A stretch of 64,000 nt of DNA from assembly GCA_037349315.1 (NCBI GenBank), contig JBAIAC010000059.1, positions 15,904,501-15,968,500 on the forward strand, read 5' to 3'. This document shows, one piece after another, positions 21,007 through 32,331 of the stretch; within the stretch, counting starts at the first letter, position 1, and every line of letters starts with the position of its first letter. A model generated the notes under the pieces. It saw nothing but the letters and a program-made list of their open reading frames with translations, had not been told where the DNA came from and searched no databases. The position numbers were made by a program, and so were the translations under genes. The DNA is from Chelydra serpentina. Its lineage: Eukaryota; Chordata; Testudines; Chelydridae.

Positions 21007-21596
21007 AGCTGTCTGATTCAGCAATGTCTCTGAAGACATATAGAGTCTGATTCTCTGCTCTCTTGCACCTTATGTAGTCACTGTCATGGGTGCAACATGG
21101 GCATGAACATTGAGTACAACCATTCAGATTCAATAGAGTTTTATACCCACTTTGAAATCACTTTGCACTAGTGTAAACGACTAGCCCAGGTGCAAGGCAG
21201 TGGGGAATCAGGCCTTTAATGTCAGGAAAAATATAAGACGAGCCAGCACTAACATTTTCCTCAGGCTCTGATTTTACAAAGCAACACAATTATAACTGAG
21301 CCAGATCTATTGCTGAACTCAGTGGAACTACACCAATTGACACCATAGTATGAGTTATATACTGGCCTTCACAATACTCACAACACTTCATAATCTAAAG
21401 ACTAACTACAGGGAGGGGTCAACATGCACATCTCCCATTTTTTGACAAACGAGAAGAAATTCAGCTGTTCACAATTATTTGATTCTACTGCTTTGGTGCA
21501 CAGTCACTAAAAGACCTGACTCTGATGTTTCAAATTGATATTGAAGGCATTCCACATAAGCAGTTTCAGGCATATCTGAATGTGTGGGAGCCCTTA
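21007..21596. other. Non-coding DNA
   Basis: No feature is recognised. Confidence 0.35.
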
Positions 21597-21889
21597 GGGC
21601 ATGTCGACCTGGCAAAAGCAGTGCATGGGCTAGCCTGCCTGAGCTCCATCTAGCACAGGTAACAACAGCTGTGATGACAGTGCAGTACAGGCTTCAGTGT
21701 GGATTGTACAAGCCCACGGGCTTCAGTGCGGATAGTACAAGCCCAACCCTGGGTATGGACTTGGCTCAGTAGCCTGCTCTGAAGCCCACACTGCTCTGTT
21801 TTAACTGCTGCTGTTACCCATGCTAACTGGAGCGGGGCTAGCTCAGGTAGGCTAGCCCATACACAGCTTTTCCTGAGTAGACATTCCCA
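21597..21889. mobile_element. MITE-like repeat with GTCTAC-type ends
   Basis: The left end GGGCATGTCGACCTGG is mirrored by the inverted right end GGGAATGTCTACTCAGG. The interior carries inverted segments such as GGGCTAGCCTGCCTGAGC and GCTCAGGTAGGCTAGCCC. It is a non-coding foldback, probably Harbinger-related. Confidence 0.5.
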
Positions 21890-22360
21890 TCACAGTAGCA
21901 GGAAATCAGAAAGATATGCCAAGCTGCTATTGTTATGTGCCTGTAAGTATGAGAAGACTCAAAGTCAGATTGGAATTTTAAAGGCAGCCAGTGATTTAAA
22001 AAAACCAGGGGCATGGTGCCTTAAAACTCTTCTGTATGTACTTAACTATACTCACATGAGTAGTTCTAACTACACACAGGAGAAAAGTTATTCATGTGCA
22101 TAAGTGTTTGCAGGGTCAGGCTCCAAGCTAGACAAGAATTCAGCCTACTTTCTATTGTAGTATTTGAAGCCTCTGGAGGATAAGTCTCAGAGAACTGATT
22201 ATTAAGGAATTGAAAGACTCAAGCATAGTGACAGCCAAATACTAAAAAGCATATTTAAAGTACTTCACAGAAGCAGAACTACCTTCACCCAGTGCAGTGT
22301 GCTAGAACAAATTCATATTTTAAGATCTTGGGTTGATTTTCATTAGGGAACTTCAACTCA
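21890..22360. other. Non-coding DNA
   Basis: No feature is recognised. Confidence 0.3.
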
Positions 22361-22623
22361 GGCCACGTCTATAGTAAGAAGTTAGGTCAACCAGCTATGT
22401 CGCCCAGGGGTGTGAAAAATCCACAACCCTGAGTGACATAGTTAAACTGACCTGATCCCTGGCATAGACAACGGTAGAAGAATTCTTCCATTGACCTAGA
22501 TACTGCCTCTTGCGGAGGCTGATTTACTACAGCGACAGGAGAACCCGTCCCATCACTGTAATGAGTATGTACAGCAAAGTGCTACAGCGCTGCAGCTGCA
22601 GAGGTCTAAGTGTAGACATAGCC
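22361..22623. mobile_element. Harbinger-type MITE
   Basis: The ends are GGCCACGTCTATAG and, inverted, GGCTATGTCTACACTTAG. The left end matches the termini of the Harbinger transposon at 43935-50064 (GGCCACACTACACTAC). The flanking triplets TCA and CCA are an imperfect 3-bp duplication. A similar interior (ATGTGAAAAATC-TATCCCTGAG) recurs at 28146-28340. Confidence 0.6.
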
Positions 22624-23100
22624 CCAGTCTCTGCCTGTGCACATACACAATTGTACATGCAGTCATCTGCACACATGCTCCGGCCCTGCAGGAGTAGCTG
22701 AGAGATTCTAACACCTGCAGGCACCGCTACATAGAATTTTAATGCAAATCTAGCAGAGAGTAAACATTTCACAACGTGAGAGGGCAGCGGAGGATTAGCA
22801 ATTGCTGCTCTTCTCTTTTCCTTTGCTGGAAAGAATGGAGAAATCTTCATTTCTGGAAGACAGTCACTGCCCAGGCAACTTATGGAAACAGCCCTGTGGG
22901 GCTTATAATACATATCACCATCACCACTACTATGGCACAAGGTGCTGTTGGGAAAATATTCTTCCACTTTTCTTTGAAGCCCTGAATCAGCAAAGCACTT
23001 AAGCACATGGTAAGTCCTACTGAAGTGAATGGGTTATAAGTGTGGGGTCAGGTATGTTGCTGGATAGGAATTGTGCAGCAGGATCTCTCTAAACCACGCA
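22624..23100. other. Non-coding DNA
   Basis: No convincing exon or repeat is recognised. A 159-codon minus-strand frame (22527-23006) overlaps the MITE and lacks splice context. Confidence 0.3.
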
Positions 23101-23520
23101 TCAGATGATTTGTCTGCCTCAGTTTTCTCTTAGTGTTAGTCATGCACCAGCTCCCAATGCTGTCAGGTCCTTGCAATTATTTAGCCTTCCAGTTAAGTCC
23201 AAAAGTCCACCCCTTCCAGGGGGTTATGTCCAATATAAACTTCAAACCAAATTTTCTACCCCAGGATCTTCTACAGGGTACCCTCCCTCTGAAGGTCCGT
23301 CCTCTTTCACCTTGTCTTCAACCATGCTGGGATTTATTCAGTTCCTTCTCCAGGGGCTACTGCACCACCTCATGGTGTGGCAGTATATGGGGAATCTACA
23401 TACACACTCTACTATGGGTCCCCAGCCCTGTCTGCCTAAATTTCCCTCTCTTTCCCTCCCAGGGCCTCTATACACTCCTTGCCTGGCTTCCTCACTAGCG
23501 CTTTCTTGACTGGCCCCAGA
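23101..23520. mobile_element. Possible LTR fragment
   Basis: It is a pyrimidine-rich, moderately GC-rich block without coding support. The wording (CCTCAGTTTTCTCTTAGTG, TCTTTCCCTCCCAGGGCC) resembles LTR-type sequence in this genome. Boundaries were not found. Confidence 0.25.
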
Positions 23521-23889
23521 GGAGCTGGAAAAATTTTTATAGTGGGGTGTTGATGATGGAAACTGTGTATTTGGTGTTTGTTATTACTACTTCAAGTCAG
23601 AGAGTGCAGAAACACTCTCAGTTCCAGCACCATGACTGGCCCAGACATTCTTGATGGAGTATTGACTCTTAGGTCTGTTCTTCCTAGAGTCTCTCTCAGA
23701 TCTGCCCTCCCTTGGACCACATACGACTTTTTTATTCCAGGAGGCCTGGTTTTTAGTCACATGCTCCTCATCATATGACCTTATGATCAAAATATGGTGA
23801 AAAATGTTCATGAAAAAATTTGTCCAAATTTCCAATTTTTGAAAAATTTTGACCAGATTAAACTATCTAAGAGGCACTATTATCTAGTG

Positions 23890-24408
23890 CAGGCCTGCAC
23901 AACTCGTAAAGCGGCGAGGGCCATATTACTCCAAAGGAAACAGCTGAGGGCCGAAACCCCCCGGCCCCGTGGAAACACCCCCACCCAGCGCCACCCGCCC
24001 CGCAAAAACAACCTCTCCTTCCCCAGCGCTGGGGTGTGGAAACCTGTAGAGGGGGAAAGAAACAGCGCGCATAGGGTGACCAGATCACAGCAGTAAAATA
24101 GGACCCGCCCCCTCCCCGCGCGGCCCCACCATCACACCCCTCTTTACCCACCCAGGGGTCACTATATTACTGCACACGACAGTCAATCAATGCAGTTGTA
24201 GATAAATCTCTGCATTATGCATTTTTGTATAACTTTTATATGACTTTGTATTGAACCTTGGTAATATGTTATAGCGGGCCCCTTCACCAGCCCGCCCACC
24301 CGTCGGCTTGCCCCACCCCGCCGGCTTGCCTACTCACCCCCCCGCGGGCCGCACAGTGGGCCCACATGGGTCGCATGTGGCCCCTGGGCCGCATGTTGTG
24401 CAGGCCTG
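23890..24408. mobile_element. hAT-type MITE, copy 1, 8-bp TSD
   Basis: The termini CAGGCCTGCACAAC and GTTGTGCAGGCCTG are perfect inverse copies. ATCTAGTG flanks both sides (23882-23889 and 24409-24416). It is GC-rich with CCCGCCCC blocks and includes GTAATATGTTATAGCGGGCC. Related copies lie at 26266-26794 and 46029-46799. It has no transposase and is non-autonomous. Confidence 0.9.
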
Positions 24409-24660
24409 ATCTAGTGGCTAAGGCACAGGACTGGGACTCGGGATACCTGGGTTCCATTCCTGGCTCTGCCACTGACCTGTGGTGCTGCCTTGGGCAAGTC
24501 ACTTCATCTCTGTGTGTCTCTGTTGCCCCATTTGCCTTGCCTATCTAAGCTGTAAGCTCTTTGGGACAAGGATTGTCTCTTACTATGTGCCTGTAAGGAT
24601 TCTAGCACAACGGGGCCCTGATCTTGGTTTGGGCCTGTGGGTGCTAATGTAATTCAAATC
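24409..24660 (+). repeat. MIR-type (core) SINE
   Basis: The sequence has a tRNA-like head (GATCTAGTGGCTAAGGCACAG, then GGGTTCCATTCCTGG as B box). The core is TGCCTTGGGCAAGTCACTTC, typical of MIR, and a tail AGCTCTTTGGGACAAGG follows. hAT copy 1 has inserted right at its 5' head. Confidence 0.7.
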
Positions 24661-25980
24661 ACTGTAACCATGTATGGGTATTTATTAAGAGCTATTTCTC
24701 TGGCACTAGACCTAGTAGTGTCTGAATGCATATTTTGTCACATATATGCATATCTGAGCAAGAATTAGATGGAATTAATTTCCTTAGTACAACTTTGTTA
24801 GTTTTTTTTAAATCACACATATTTTATCAAGAAAATCAAACCCAAATCATATGGCTTACGTGTGAAACTTTCCCTTCTCCAGCAACACCTCTGATAGAAA
24901 AAAAAAAGTTCATTCAGTAGTTAGTAAGATACTCAAATGCTAAACATGATGCTCAAATCTTTCCTGAGGAACATTTATAGCAACCACTTTAGGTACTGAT
25001 GTCACTCAGGGTGGGCATCCATATTGGTTATCCGTTTTAAAAACTTTATTGTCCATTAAAAATGATGACCAATATTGTTTTGCAGGCACAGAGATAAACA
25101 TCCTGCTCAGTGAGCTGAACTCTCATCTAAAAAAAAAACAAAAAAACCCCCAAAACAAAGCAATCAGAATAAAAAGCATTTGGTATGTGTCTGGTGCACA
25201 TATGTGGCAGCATAGCACATTCCCTGCCTACACTGAAAGTGTGGGAGCACTTAGTCATCTAATGCGCATATTTGATTGGCACAATCCCTTTGCTTTCTCA
25301 CATGGTGAGAAAGATGATCGCCAATTTATTGTATTTTTACATCTTCATTACGTACTCATCAGTCAGAGATACCGGAACCCCTCAGGTTAAGGTGGCTGTA
25401 ACTACACATTGTTGGAAGCTGGACTGGTCTACAGTAAAGTCCCAGTTCAGGAAAGTACTTAAATGCGTGCTTAAATCCATCCCCTTTCCAGGGCAGCACT
25501 TAGACACGTGCTTAACTTTAAGCATATACTGAAATCCCATTGACCTCAATTGGATTTAAGCATCTACTTAAGTGTGTCACGAATAAGGATATTTTCCTGA
25601 ACTGGGGCCTAATTTAAATTCTGATCCAAAGCCCGTTTAAGTCAATGGGAATCCTTCCAGTAACTCTGGTGGGTTTTGGATCAGGCCCTCAGTTTGTTTG
25701 CTTTGAATGCCCTGCTCTCAGTTTTGTACAAAGCTTCAGCAGCTGAACGTAGTGCTTGAAGTAAAACTATAGATTCACTGTAGATTAAGGTCCCAAGAAT
25801 GCAACAGAATCCATAGGAGTTGACAGACCCCTGTGCCTTTGCAGAGTCCCGTTGAATTCAGTACATGTCAGACACATAACATATCCTTTTTAAAGTCAGT
25901 GGGGTCCACACACATTGGTACAGTGGAAGGGAAGGCATAATGGGCCATGCATAAATAAAATGTGATGTGGCAGCCCAACT
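24661..25980. other. Non-coding DNA with generic repeats
   Basis: No exon was recognised. Near 25430-25700 there is debris of a CTTAAGTGC/GTGCTTAA hairpin-rich reptilian repeat. Confidence 0.35.
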
Positions 25981-26100
25981 AGGGTTGCCATTTTTGTTTG
26001 GAGGTATTCCTGGAGGTTTCATCACATGCCATAATCTTTAATTAAAGATTACTCTTTAGGCCTGGAGATTCCAGGACAATCCTGGAGGGTTGGCAACCCT
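25981..26100. mobile_element. 120-bp MITE with AGGGTTGCCA termini
   Basis: AGGGTTGCCA at the left is the inverse of TGGCAACCCT at the right, and an internal palindrome TTTAATTAAA lies in the middle. It is non-coding. The target duplication is unclear. Confidence 0.7.
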
Positions 26101-26265
26101 AATCTCAACACAGCCTTCATTCTTCCCATTTATATAAACTGAGTACCTTAATGTTTTAATGCACGTGTGACTTTTTCCAGATGAGACTTTAAAACAGTAA
26201 GTTACTCTCTGCTTTGCATGAACATGCGCTCCTGGACCATACTTCATAAAGTTTAAGGTCTAGGC

Positions 26266-26794
26266 CAGGCCTGCACAACTCAAAGCGGTGAGGGCCATAT
26301 TACTCCAAAAAAACCAGCTGAGGGCCGAAACCCCCCAGCCCCGCAGAAACACCCCCCCCCCCCAACACCGCCCACCCCGCAGAAACAACCCCTCCTTCCC
26401 CAGCGTTGGGGTGTGGAAGCCTGTAGAGGGGGAAAGAAACAGCACGCACAGGGTGACCAGATCACAGCAGTAAAATAGGACCCGCCCCCTCCTCGCTCGG
26501 CCCCACCATCACACCCCTCTTCACCCGCCCGGGGTCACTATGTTACTGCACACAACAGTCAATCAATGCAGTTGTAGATAAATCTCTGTTGAATGAATGA
26601 GGTGTGAATGAGGAAGGCATGGAAGGCAGGCACCTCCAGACAGCTGCAACCCTTGCCTACTCACCCCTCCCGCGGGCCGCACAGTGAGCCCACCTACTCT
26701 CACACACATGCACGCACACACACACCCCCGCGGGCCGCACAGTGAGCTCACACAGGCCGCATGCGGCCCCTGGGCCGCATGTTGTGCAGGCCTG
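26266..26794. mobile_element. hAT-type MITE, copy 2, 8-bp TSD
   Basis: The termini are the same as copy 1 (CAGGCCTGCACAAC / GTTGTGCAGGCCTG). GTCTAGGC flanks both sides (26258-26265 and 26795-26802). It has the same interior, but in the second half a different segment with a CA-repeat (about 26698-26728) replaces part of copy 1. Confidence 0.9.
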
Positions 26795-26802
26795 GTCTAG
26801 GC

Positions 26803-27046
26803 CAAAAGATTCCTTTTGCTTGTTGTTATTTTGATGCCATCTAATTGTTATTGGCTGTGCCCAGAAGGTCTTATACTCAACTCAAAGGCATTTCTGTCTG
26901 TCTGTAATCGAGTAACTTTTTGAATGCTGCATCTGATCAATTCTAAAATTTCTGGGAATGTTCTAGGCAACTGACTTTTGAGGAAAACTGAAAAACTAAG
27001 GGGAAATGGGGGGACACATAAAGCCTCTGCCAGCTCTTTATCACAC
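26803..27046. other. Non-coding DNA
   Basis: Nothing is recognised. Confidence 0.3.
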
Positions 27047-27530
27047 TAGAGATGTAAATAGCAGTTAAAAAAAGTAACCGTGTAACCGATTAAAATGTTA
27101 TTGGTTACACGGTTAAACCTTTAACCAGGGAACTATGGGTGTGGGAGGTGCTGCAGCACCCCCATATTTTATGTAGGGCCCCACTGCCAGCCCCCGCGGT
27201 GAGGTTCCCGCCGCCAGCCCCTGTGGCCGGGGTCCCAGCTGCCAGCCCCCGCGGTGAGGTCCCCGCTGCCGGCCCCTGTGGCCAGGGTCCCAGCTGCCAG
27301 CCGCCGTGGCCAGGGTCCCAGCTGCCAGCCACCGCGGCCAGGGTCCTGGCCCCATACCTGGGAAGCCGCTACCGGCTGCGTACCCGGGGTCCCTCTGGCT
27401 GCTGCCCCGGTCGGCAGTGGAGTCCTGGGATCCAGCCGGCAGCGGAGTTTAATCGTTAACCGTTAACCAAAACCGATAAGACTGATGCTTATTGGTTAAT
27501 TGGTTAACCGGTTAAACTTTTACATCCCGA
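27047..27530. mobile_element. hAT-type MITE containing a minisatellite, 8-bp TSD
   Basis: The ends TAGAGATGTAAA and (inverted) TCGGGATGTAAA carry long AACCGGTTAA-rich subterminal inverted repeats. TATCACAC flanks both sides exactly (27039-27046 and 27531-27538). The centre holds a GC-rich tandem array (27186-27351). Glycine-rich open frames on the minus strand translate this array and are not genes. Confidence 0.85.
27186..27351. repeat. 27-28-bp minisatellite inside the MITE
   Basis: Six units each begin GCCAGCC or GCCGGCC (at 27186, 27213, 27241, 27268, 27296, 27324). Even and odd units alternate at first between GCGGTGAGGT and TGTGGCCGGGGT types, suggesting expansion of a two-unit repeat. 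Confidence 0.85.
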
Positions 27531-27578
27531 TATCACACAACAGCCTTAAGCACCTCCGCCTTTGTCTATACAGTAGGG

Positions 27579-27866
27579 CAGTGGTCCCCAAACTTTGTAC
27601 CTCGCAATCTCCCTCACCCCTGTCCGCACCCCCCCGAACCAGGAGCAGGACCATGGCTCCAGGAGAGGGGATGCAGACAGGGTCAAGGGGACTGAGCCTG
27701 GGGCCTCAGCTGGGAGCAGCTGGGGGCCGGCAGCCAGGGCCCTAGGTGTGGGACCAGCAGCCGGGGCCAGGAGCAGAGAGTTGGGGCCCAGTTGCGTTCC
27801 CCCCCGTCCCTGAACATTCCTCCACACACCCCTAGGGGGGCACATCCCAGAGTCTGAGGACCTCTG
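27579..27866. mobile_element. hAT-type MITE
   Basis: The left end CAGTGGTCCCCAAACTTTG and right end GAGGACCTCTG are partly inverse, as in hAT ends. The flanks CAGTAGGG and GACTAGGG agree at 6 of 8 positions. The interior is GC-rich and non-coding. Confidence 0.6.
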
Positions 27867-28145
27867 GACTAGGGGCTCACACACTTCAAAACCTGTGTAG
27901 GCCGAGCTCATTGCACACACCAGGGGCTTCCTGCATCCCTCCATTCCTCCTGTCCCCACGAGCTCCCTGTGTGCCACCCTTCTTTTTCAGGACTCCCTTC
28001 AACTCCCCGCAATCACCTGCCTTCCAGAACTTCTGTATGTCTCCCAGTCCACTTCCTCTCATACTCCCCATTCTGTGTGTCTCCATTCTCCCCCTGTGAC
28101 AGAGTGCTGGTTGCGAACAGGTGAGCTGGCGCGCTTATCGCTTTG

Positions 28146-28340
28146 GGCCGGTCTCCACTGAGAACTTACATCGGCATAACTACATTTCTCAAGGATGTGA
28201 AAAATCTATATCCCTGAGAGATGTAGCTATGTGCCTATGTCGACCTAGCCCCTGGTGTAGACTGTGCTGGGAGGTGGATCACCTAAACCGACAGGCACTG
28301 AAGCACTACAGCTGTAGTGGTATTGGTGGAGGGAACTCAA
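28146..28340. mobile_element. Harbinger-type MITE fragment
   Basis: GGCCGGTCTCCACTGAGAAC opens a block with GATGTGAAAAATCTATATCC and TGGTGTAGACTGTG. It shares the interior of the MITE at 22361-22623. The right end is missing or diverged. Confidence 0.5.
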
Positions 28341-28656
28341 ATCAATGGCACGGTATATGCACAATCAGTGGAGTCTGTGCAGTTTCTGTGGGCAAGACAG
28401 GAGCAAAGATGTGCCCTGTTACAGCCCCAAATATCAGCGGCTGTGCGTGCACTCCCATCCAATTTCCCCCATGCCCTCTGGGCCTCCCTCCCCTCATGTT
28501 AGGTTTCCCCAATCCCCCTAACCATGGGTTCTGTGTGCTTCTACTATTCTTCCCCCACAGCAGGGGCTCTGTGTGAATCCCCATTCCCCCACATGTCAGG
28601 GGCTCTGTCTGCCCCCATGCCCTCTTTCTCCTCCCACTACTGGCTTTGTGGGCCCC

Positions 28657-29302
28657 TGTAGCAGGGTGGTTACCCAGCTCCTGAAATAAGAAAAGTGAGA
28701 ACAGCTGGAGAAAGCTGAGTGAGTAGCTGACCACAGATGTGGCTGGCTTAATCAGGGCACAGCTGGCCCTATAAAAGGATTGTGAGCCAACAACTCAACA
28801 GGAGTTTCACTCTAGCCCTGGAGTGGGAAGGGCTAGCTGCCTGGGAGCAAGGTACCTGAAGCAGAGCAGTGCTGGGGAAAAGAGCAAGAGGAGCTGGGGA
28901 GCTCCAGCCTGGTAAACTCCCAGGCTGCAGGCCTTGGTGAAGGCCTACAGAGGTCCTGGCGCTGCAGGGGTGTAGCCTGGGCATAGGAAGAGGCAGCTGG
29001 TCCTACCCCATTGCCAATGATGACTGACTGCAGTCTGCCCCAGCAAGAGGGGGCTAGATGATGACTGGCAGTAGCCACTGAGGCAAGGTGGGTTTAGAGG
29101 GTTGGGAGTTCCCCTGGAAAGGGAAACTCAGAGTAAGGGTGTACAGCTGGGGCAGAACCCTGAGGTAAAGGGCACCAGGGTCTGGGAGGGACACGGGGGG
29201 GCCTCAGGCAGGCGAGCAGAGAGCGCTCTGAGGCTGGAAAAGAGCTAATTCCCAGATGACCAGCAGGAGGCGCCGCACCAGTGAGTCTTTGACTTCGCTA
29301 CA
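28657..29302 (+). mobile_element. Solo LTR, 646 bp, 5-bp TSD
   Basis: It starts TGTAGCAGGGTGG and ends TTCGCTACA (TG...CA). GCCCC lies on both sides (28652-28656 and 29303-29307). A TATA-like CTATAAAAGG at about 28771 supports plus orientation. The 5-bp duplication and CAGGGTGG start fit Ty3/gypsy or a related LTR class. No internal region is present, so it is a solo LTR formed by recombination. Confidence 0.85.
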
Positions 29303-29307
29303 GCCCC

Positions 29308-31636
29308 CATGCCAGCATCCCCTAGAGAACCTCATCCATGGGGTGGGGAGAATGGGGGACCCTGATGCTTGCAATAAGCTCAGCCTGCACAAGCTAGGAA
29401 GTGTGCACCACCCACGTAGGTATTATTTGTCTCGTGGGAGGGCCCAGAGGCCCATTGTACAAACACACAACAAAATGTCAGTGCCTACCCTGAAGAGTTT
29501 ATAGTCTGAGTGTAAAATGGGAGACAGCATGTGTAGAAAACAGACAGGGGGAGGACAAGGTAATGGTGAGATGACTGGTCATCAGCAGGCTGCATGCTGG
29601 CTGCTGTTCTCTACACACAGCTGCTGGCATTTCAGCTGTGCTGCATGTATATAATCTAAACAAGTACATAGGATTCCACCACAATATGTCCTATACTATA
29701 AATGTAAAATAGTGAGGGCTAGATTGTTTACAGCCTTCGCATGGGAATGCAGGATTGGAGGGACGTCCAAGAAGGCTTCTTGCCAGCTTGCTGTGCAAGA
29801 GCTACACACAATAGCAACCCCTATACTACCTGCATAATTCTAAGGAGTACAGGGGACTGCTCACCCCTGGTCCTCCTTGGGCACAGAGGAGAAGGCAGAG
29901 CCATGAATGGAGAAGACTGCTTCCCCCTATTTCTCCCCCCCACACACACACCTTGCAAGGAGCAGATGGAGGAAGACATAGTACCCAAGGCACAATCTCT
30001 CCATTGTAGCTCCACACCTATAAAGGGCTGTGATTTCCCATTGAGCGCTTACTAGCTAGTACAAATGAGGCTGATCTTTGAATCTTTAAGACTCCTATAA
30101 CATAACATGACTGAGACTGATTTTCTTTTCAACTGCTCACCAGTAATTGCTTGTTTTGTGCCTTTAAGATTTTCCTTCTCTGGGCATGTGAATGCTCCTG
30201 TGTCCCCCGGGGCCACTGATAAAGGGTGTGCAGTGGAATCAGCAGGAGAGGAAACAAGGGGAGCAGTAGCAGGGCCTCGGCTTTGGAAGCAACAGAGTAA
30301 ACACAGCGAGGGTACATCTTCACTAGACTGTTGCACCTCATGTTAATTGATTGCCTAATAACTTGAGGTAGTTAACACATTTGTAAAGACCAATGTGGGT
30401 GCACCCGCCCCCTGCACATGTTTGATCAAAGGTTACCAGGTTACCCAAGGGATCAGTTTAAGGTAAAAAACAAACAGCTTGGATCAAACGTGTGGAGGAT
30501 CCATACCAGCCTTTACAAACATGTTGACTTCCTCAAGTTAATTGGCAATCAATTTACAGAAGGCACAAAAGTCTGGTGAGATAAGCTCCAAGACAGATGC
30601 TGATTGCAGCTACAATTTATGTAAATCTAGAATAACTCCAATGGAGAACTTCAATCTCAGGAACAATGGTTATTCCAGAGTTACACCATTATAACGGAGA
30701 TCAGAATCTGGACTCTTGTTTTCATAGCCACGTGGAAGAGCTGTCTCAACCCAAGCAGCTCTGCTCTCATGAGGATGGCTCAAAGTGCACAGTTAAATTT
30801 TTGCAGGATTCTAATGCAAGAAAAATAAGTCCATGAGAGGAAATGAAACCTCCTGCCTCTGTTTGAAACACATGCTCCTACACAATGGACAAAATTCTTG
30901 CCACAGTGCCAGTTGGTACCAAAGGTCACAATATAATCCTCAAATATTACCTCTAATATCTAAGGGCTCTAGGATGGGCTCATCTAGCTGGGCCTTATGT
31001 GAACATAGTGTATAAGGGCTGGGGAGCAAAATTACCACAACCCCCAGCCTGGGACATTTATGAGGAATATTAAAATAGCTAGAGCCACATAACTGCAGAT
31101 CCAGTAGCCTTACTCCTTGCTCATCCTCAATGCCACACTCCACAGTAGCCTGTCTAAAGGTGATGCAGAGGTCAGGGCCCCTCTGCAGCTAATCACTTTT
31201 CCCTCACCTCATGTCACTCAGGGCAATTACTGGGCTTAAGTGGCATGGAGGGCCTTCAGCCCCAGGTGAATTTCACTCCTAATATGCAAAACTTCGGCAG
31301 TGCAGCTCATGAAGTTCAAGGTTGATGCAAGCAGCTAAAAGTTTCTTTCATGGAAGCTAGAATATGGGCTACGATCGACAACAATAGACAAGGGATAAAA
31401 ACAGATCACATGCCCATTAGTCCATGTACAGAAGCTGAAATGCTGCAATTCCATATTCAGCGTATGCCCACAGGTATTGCCAAAGCATTCATGGAAATAT
31501 TTAGCATCAGTGAGGCATCTCCATCAACTGGCTTATGCTCAAATCTCTGAGCATCCTCTGAGCAGGTAAAGTAAGCCATGGGGAGGGCTTTCCGGAGCAA
31601 ATTAACACCACCCCCATAGAAGCCTACCTCTTAAGG
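29308..31636. other. Non-coding DNA
   Basis: No exon was recognised. At 30308-30560 there is a block with GTACATCTTCACTAG and inverted GATTGCCTAATAACTTGAGG / CCTCAAGTTAATTGGCAATC segments, probably a decayed MITE. The rest is unremarkable. Confidence 0.35.
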
Positions 31637-31961
31637 CAGGGATGGGCAAACTTTTTGGCCTGAGGGCCACATCGGGGTTCCAAAACTGTATGGAGGGCTG
31701 GGTAGGGAAGGCTGTGCCTCCCCAAACAGCCTGGCCCCCGCCCCCATCTTCCCCCTCCCATTTCCCGCCCCCTGACTGTCCCTCTCAGAACCCCCGCCCC
31801 ATACAACTCCCCCCTGCTCCTTGTCCCCTGACTGCCCCCTCACAGGAACTGCATGGGGGTAAAAAAAATTTAATTTTTTTTTAATTGGGGGGTGGGGAGG
31901 GCACGGGGAGCCCGGCGGGCCGCAGGGAAGAGGTCTGCGGGCTGCATGTTTGAGACCCCTG
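31637..31961. mobile_element. hAT-type MITE
   Basis: The left end CAGGGATGGGCAAACTTTT and the right end GTTTGAGACCCCTG are partly inverse. The flanks TCTTAAGG and GTTTAAGG agree at 6 of 8 bases. The interior is a C-rich block and an A/T run near 31860. It is non-coding. Confidence 0.65.
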
Positions 31962-31969
31962 GTTTAAGG

Positions 31970-32323
31970 CATTGGTTCTCAACCAGAAATCCGAGGCCCC
32001 CTGTGGGACCATGAGCAGGTTTCAGGGGGTCCGCCAAGCGTAGCTAACATCAGACTTGATGGGGCCCAGGGCAAAAAGCCAAAGCCCCACCGCATGGGAC
32101 TGCAGCCAAGGGCCCTGAGCCCCGCCACCAGGGGCTGAAGCCTGAGCAACTTAGTTTTGCGGTGCCCCCTGTGGTGTGGGGCCCCAGGCAACTGCCCTGC
32201 TTGCTACCCGCTAAGGCCAGCCCCGGCTTTTATATGCAGAAAAACAGTTGTGGCACAGATGGCCCATGGAGTTTTTATAGCATGTTGGGGGAGCCTCAAA
32301 AAGAAAAAGGTTGAGAACCCCTG
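31970..32323. mobile_element. hAT-type MITE in tandem with the preceding one
   Basis: The left end CATTGGTTCTCAACC is inverse to the right end GGTTGAGAACCCCTG. The flanks GTTTAAGG (31962-31969) and GTTCAAGG (32324-32331) agree at 7 of 8. It abuts the previous hAT MITE, sharing the 8-bp site between them. Confidence 0.75.
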
Positions 32324-32331
32324 GTTCAAGG

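Noticed and set aside
22527..23006. 159-codon minus-strand frame
   Set aside because: Its C-terminal part lies in a Harbinger MITE and the rest lacks splice signals.
27105..27355. Glycine- and alanine-rich minus-strand frames resembling a structural protein
   Set aside because: They translate the 27-28-bp minisatellite inside a MITE.
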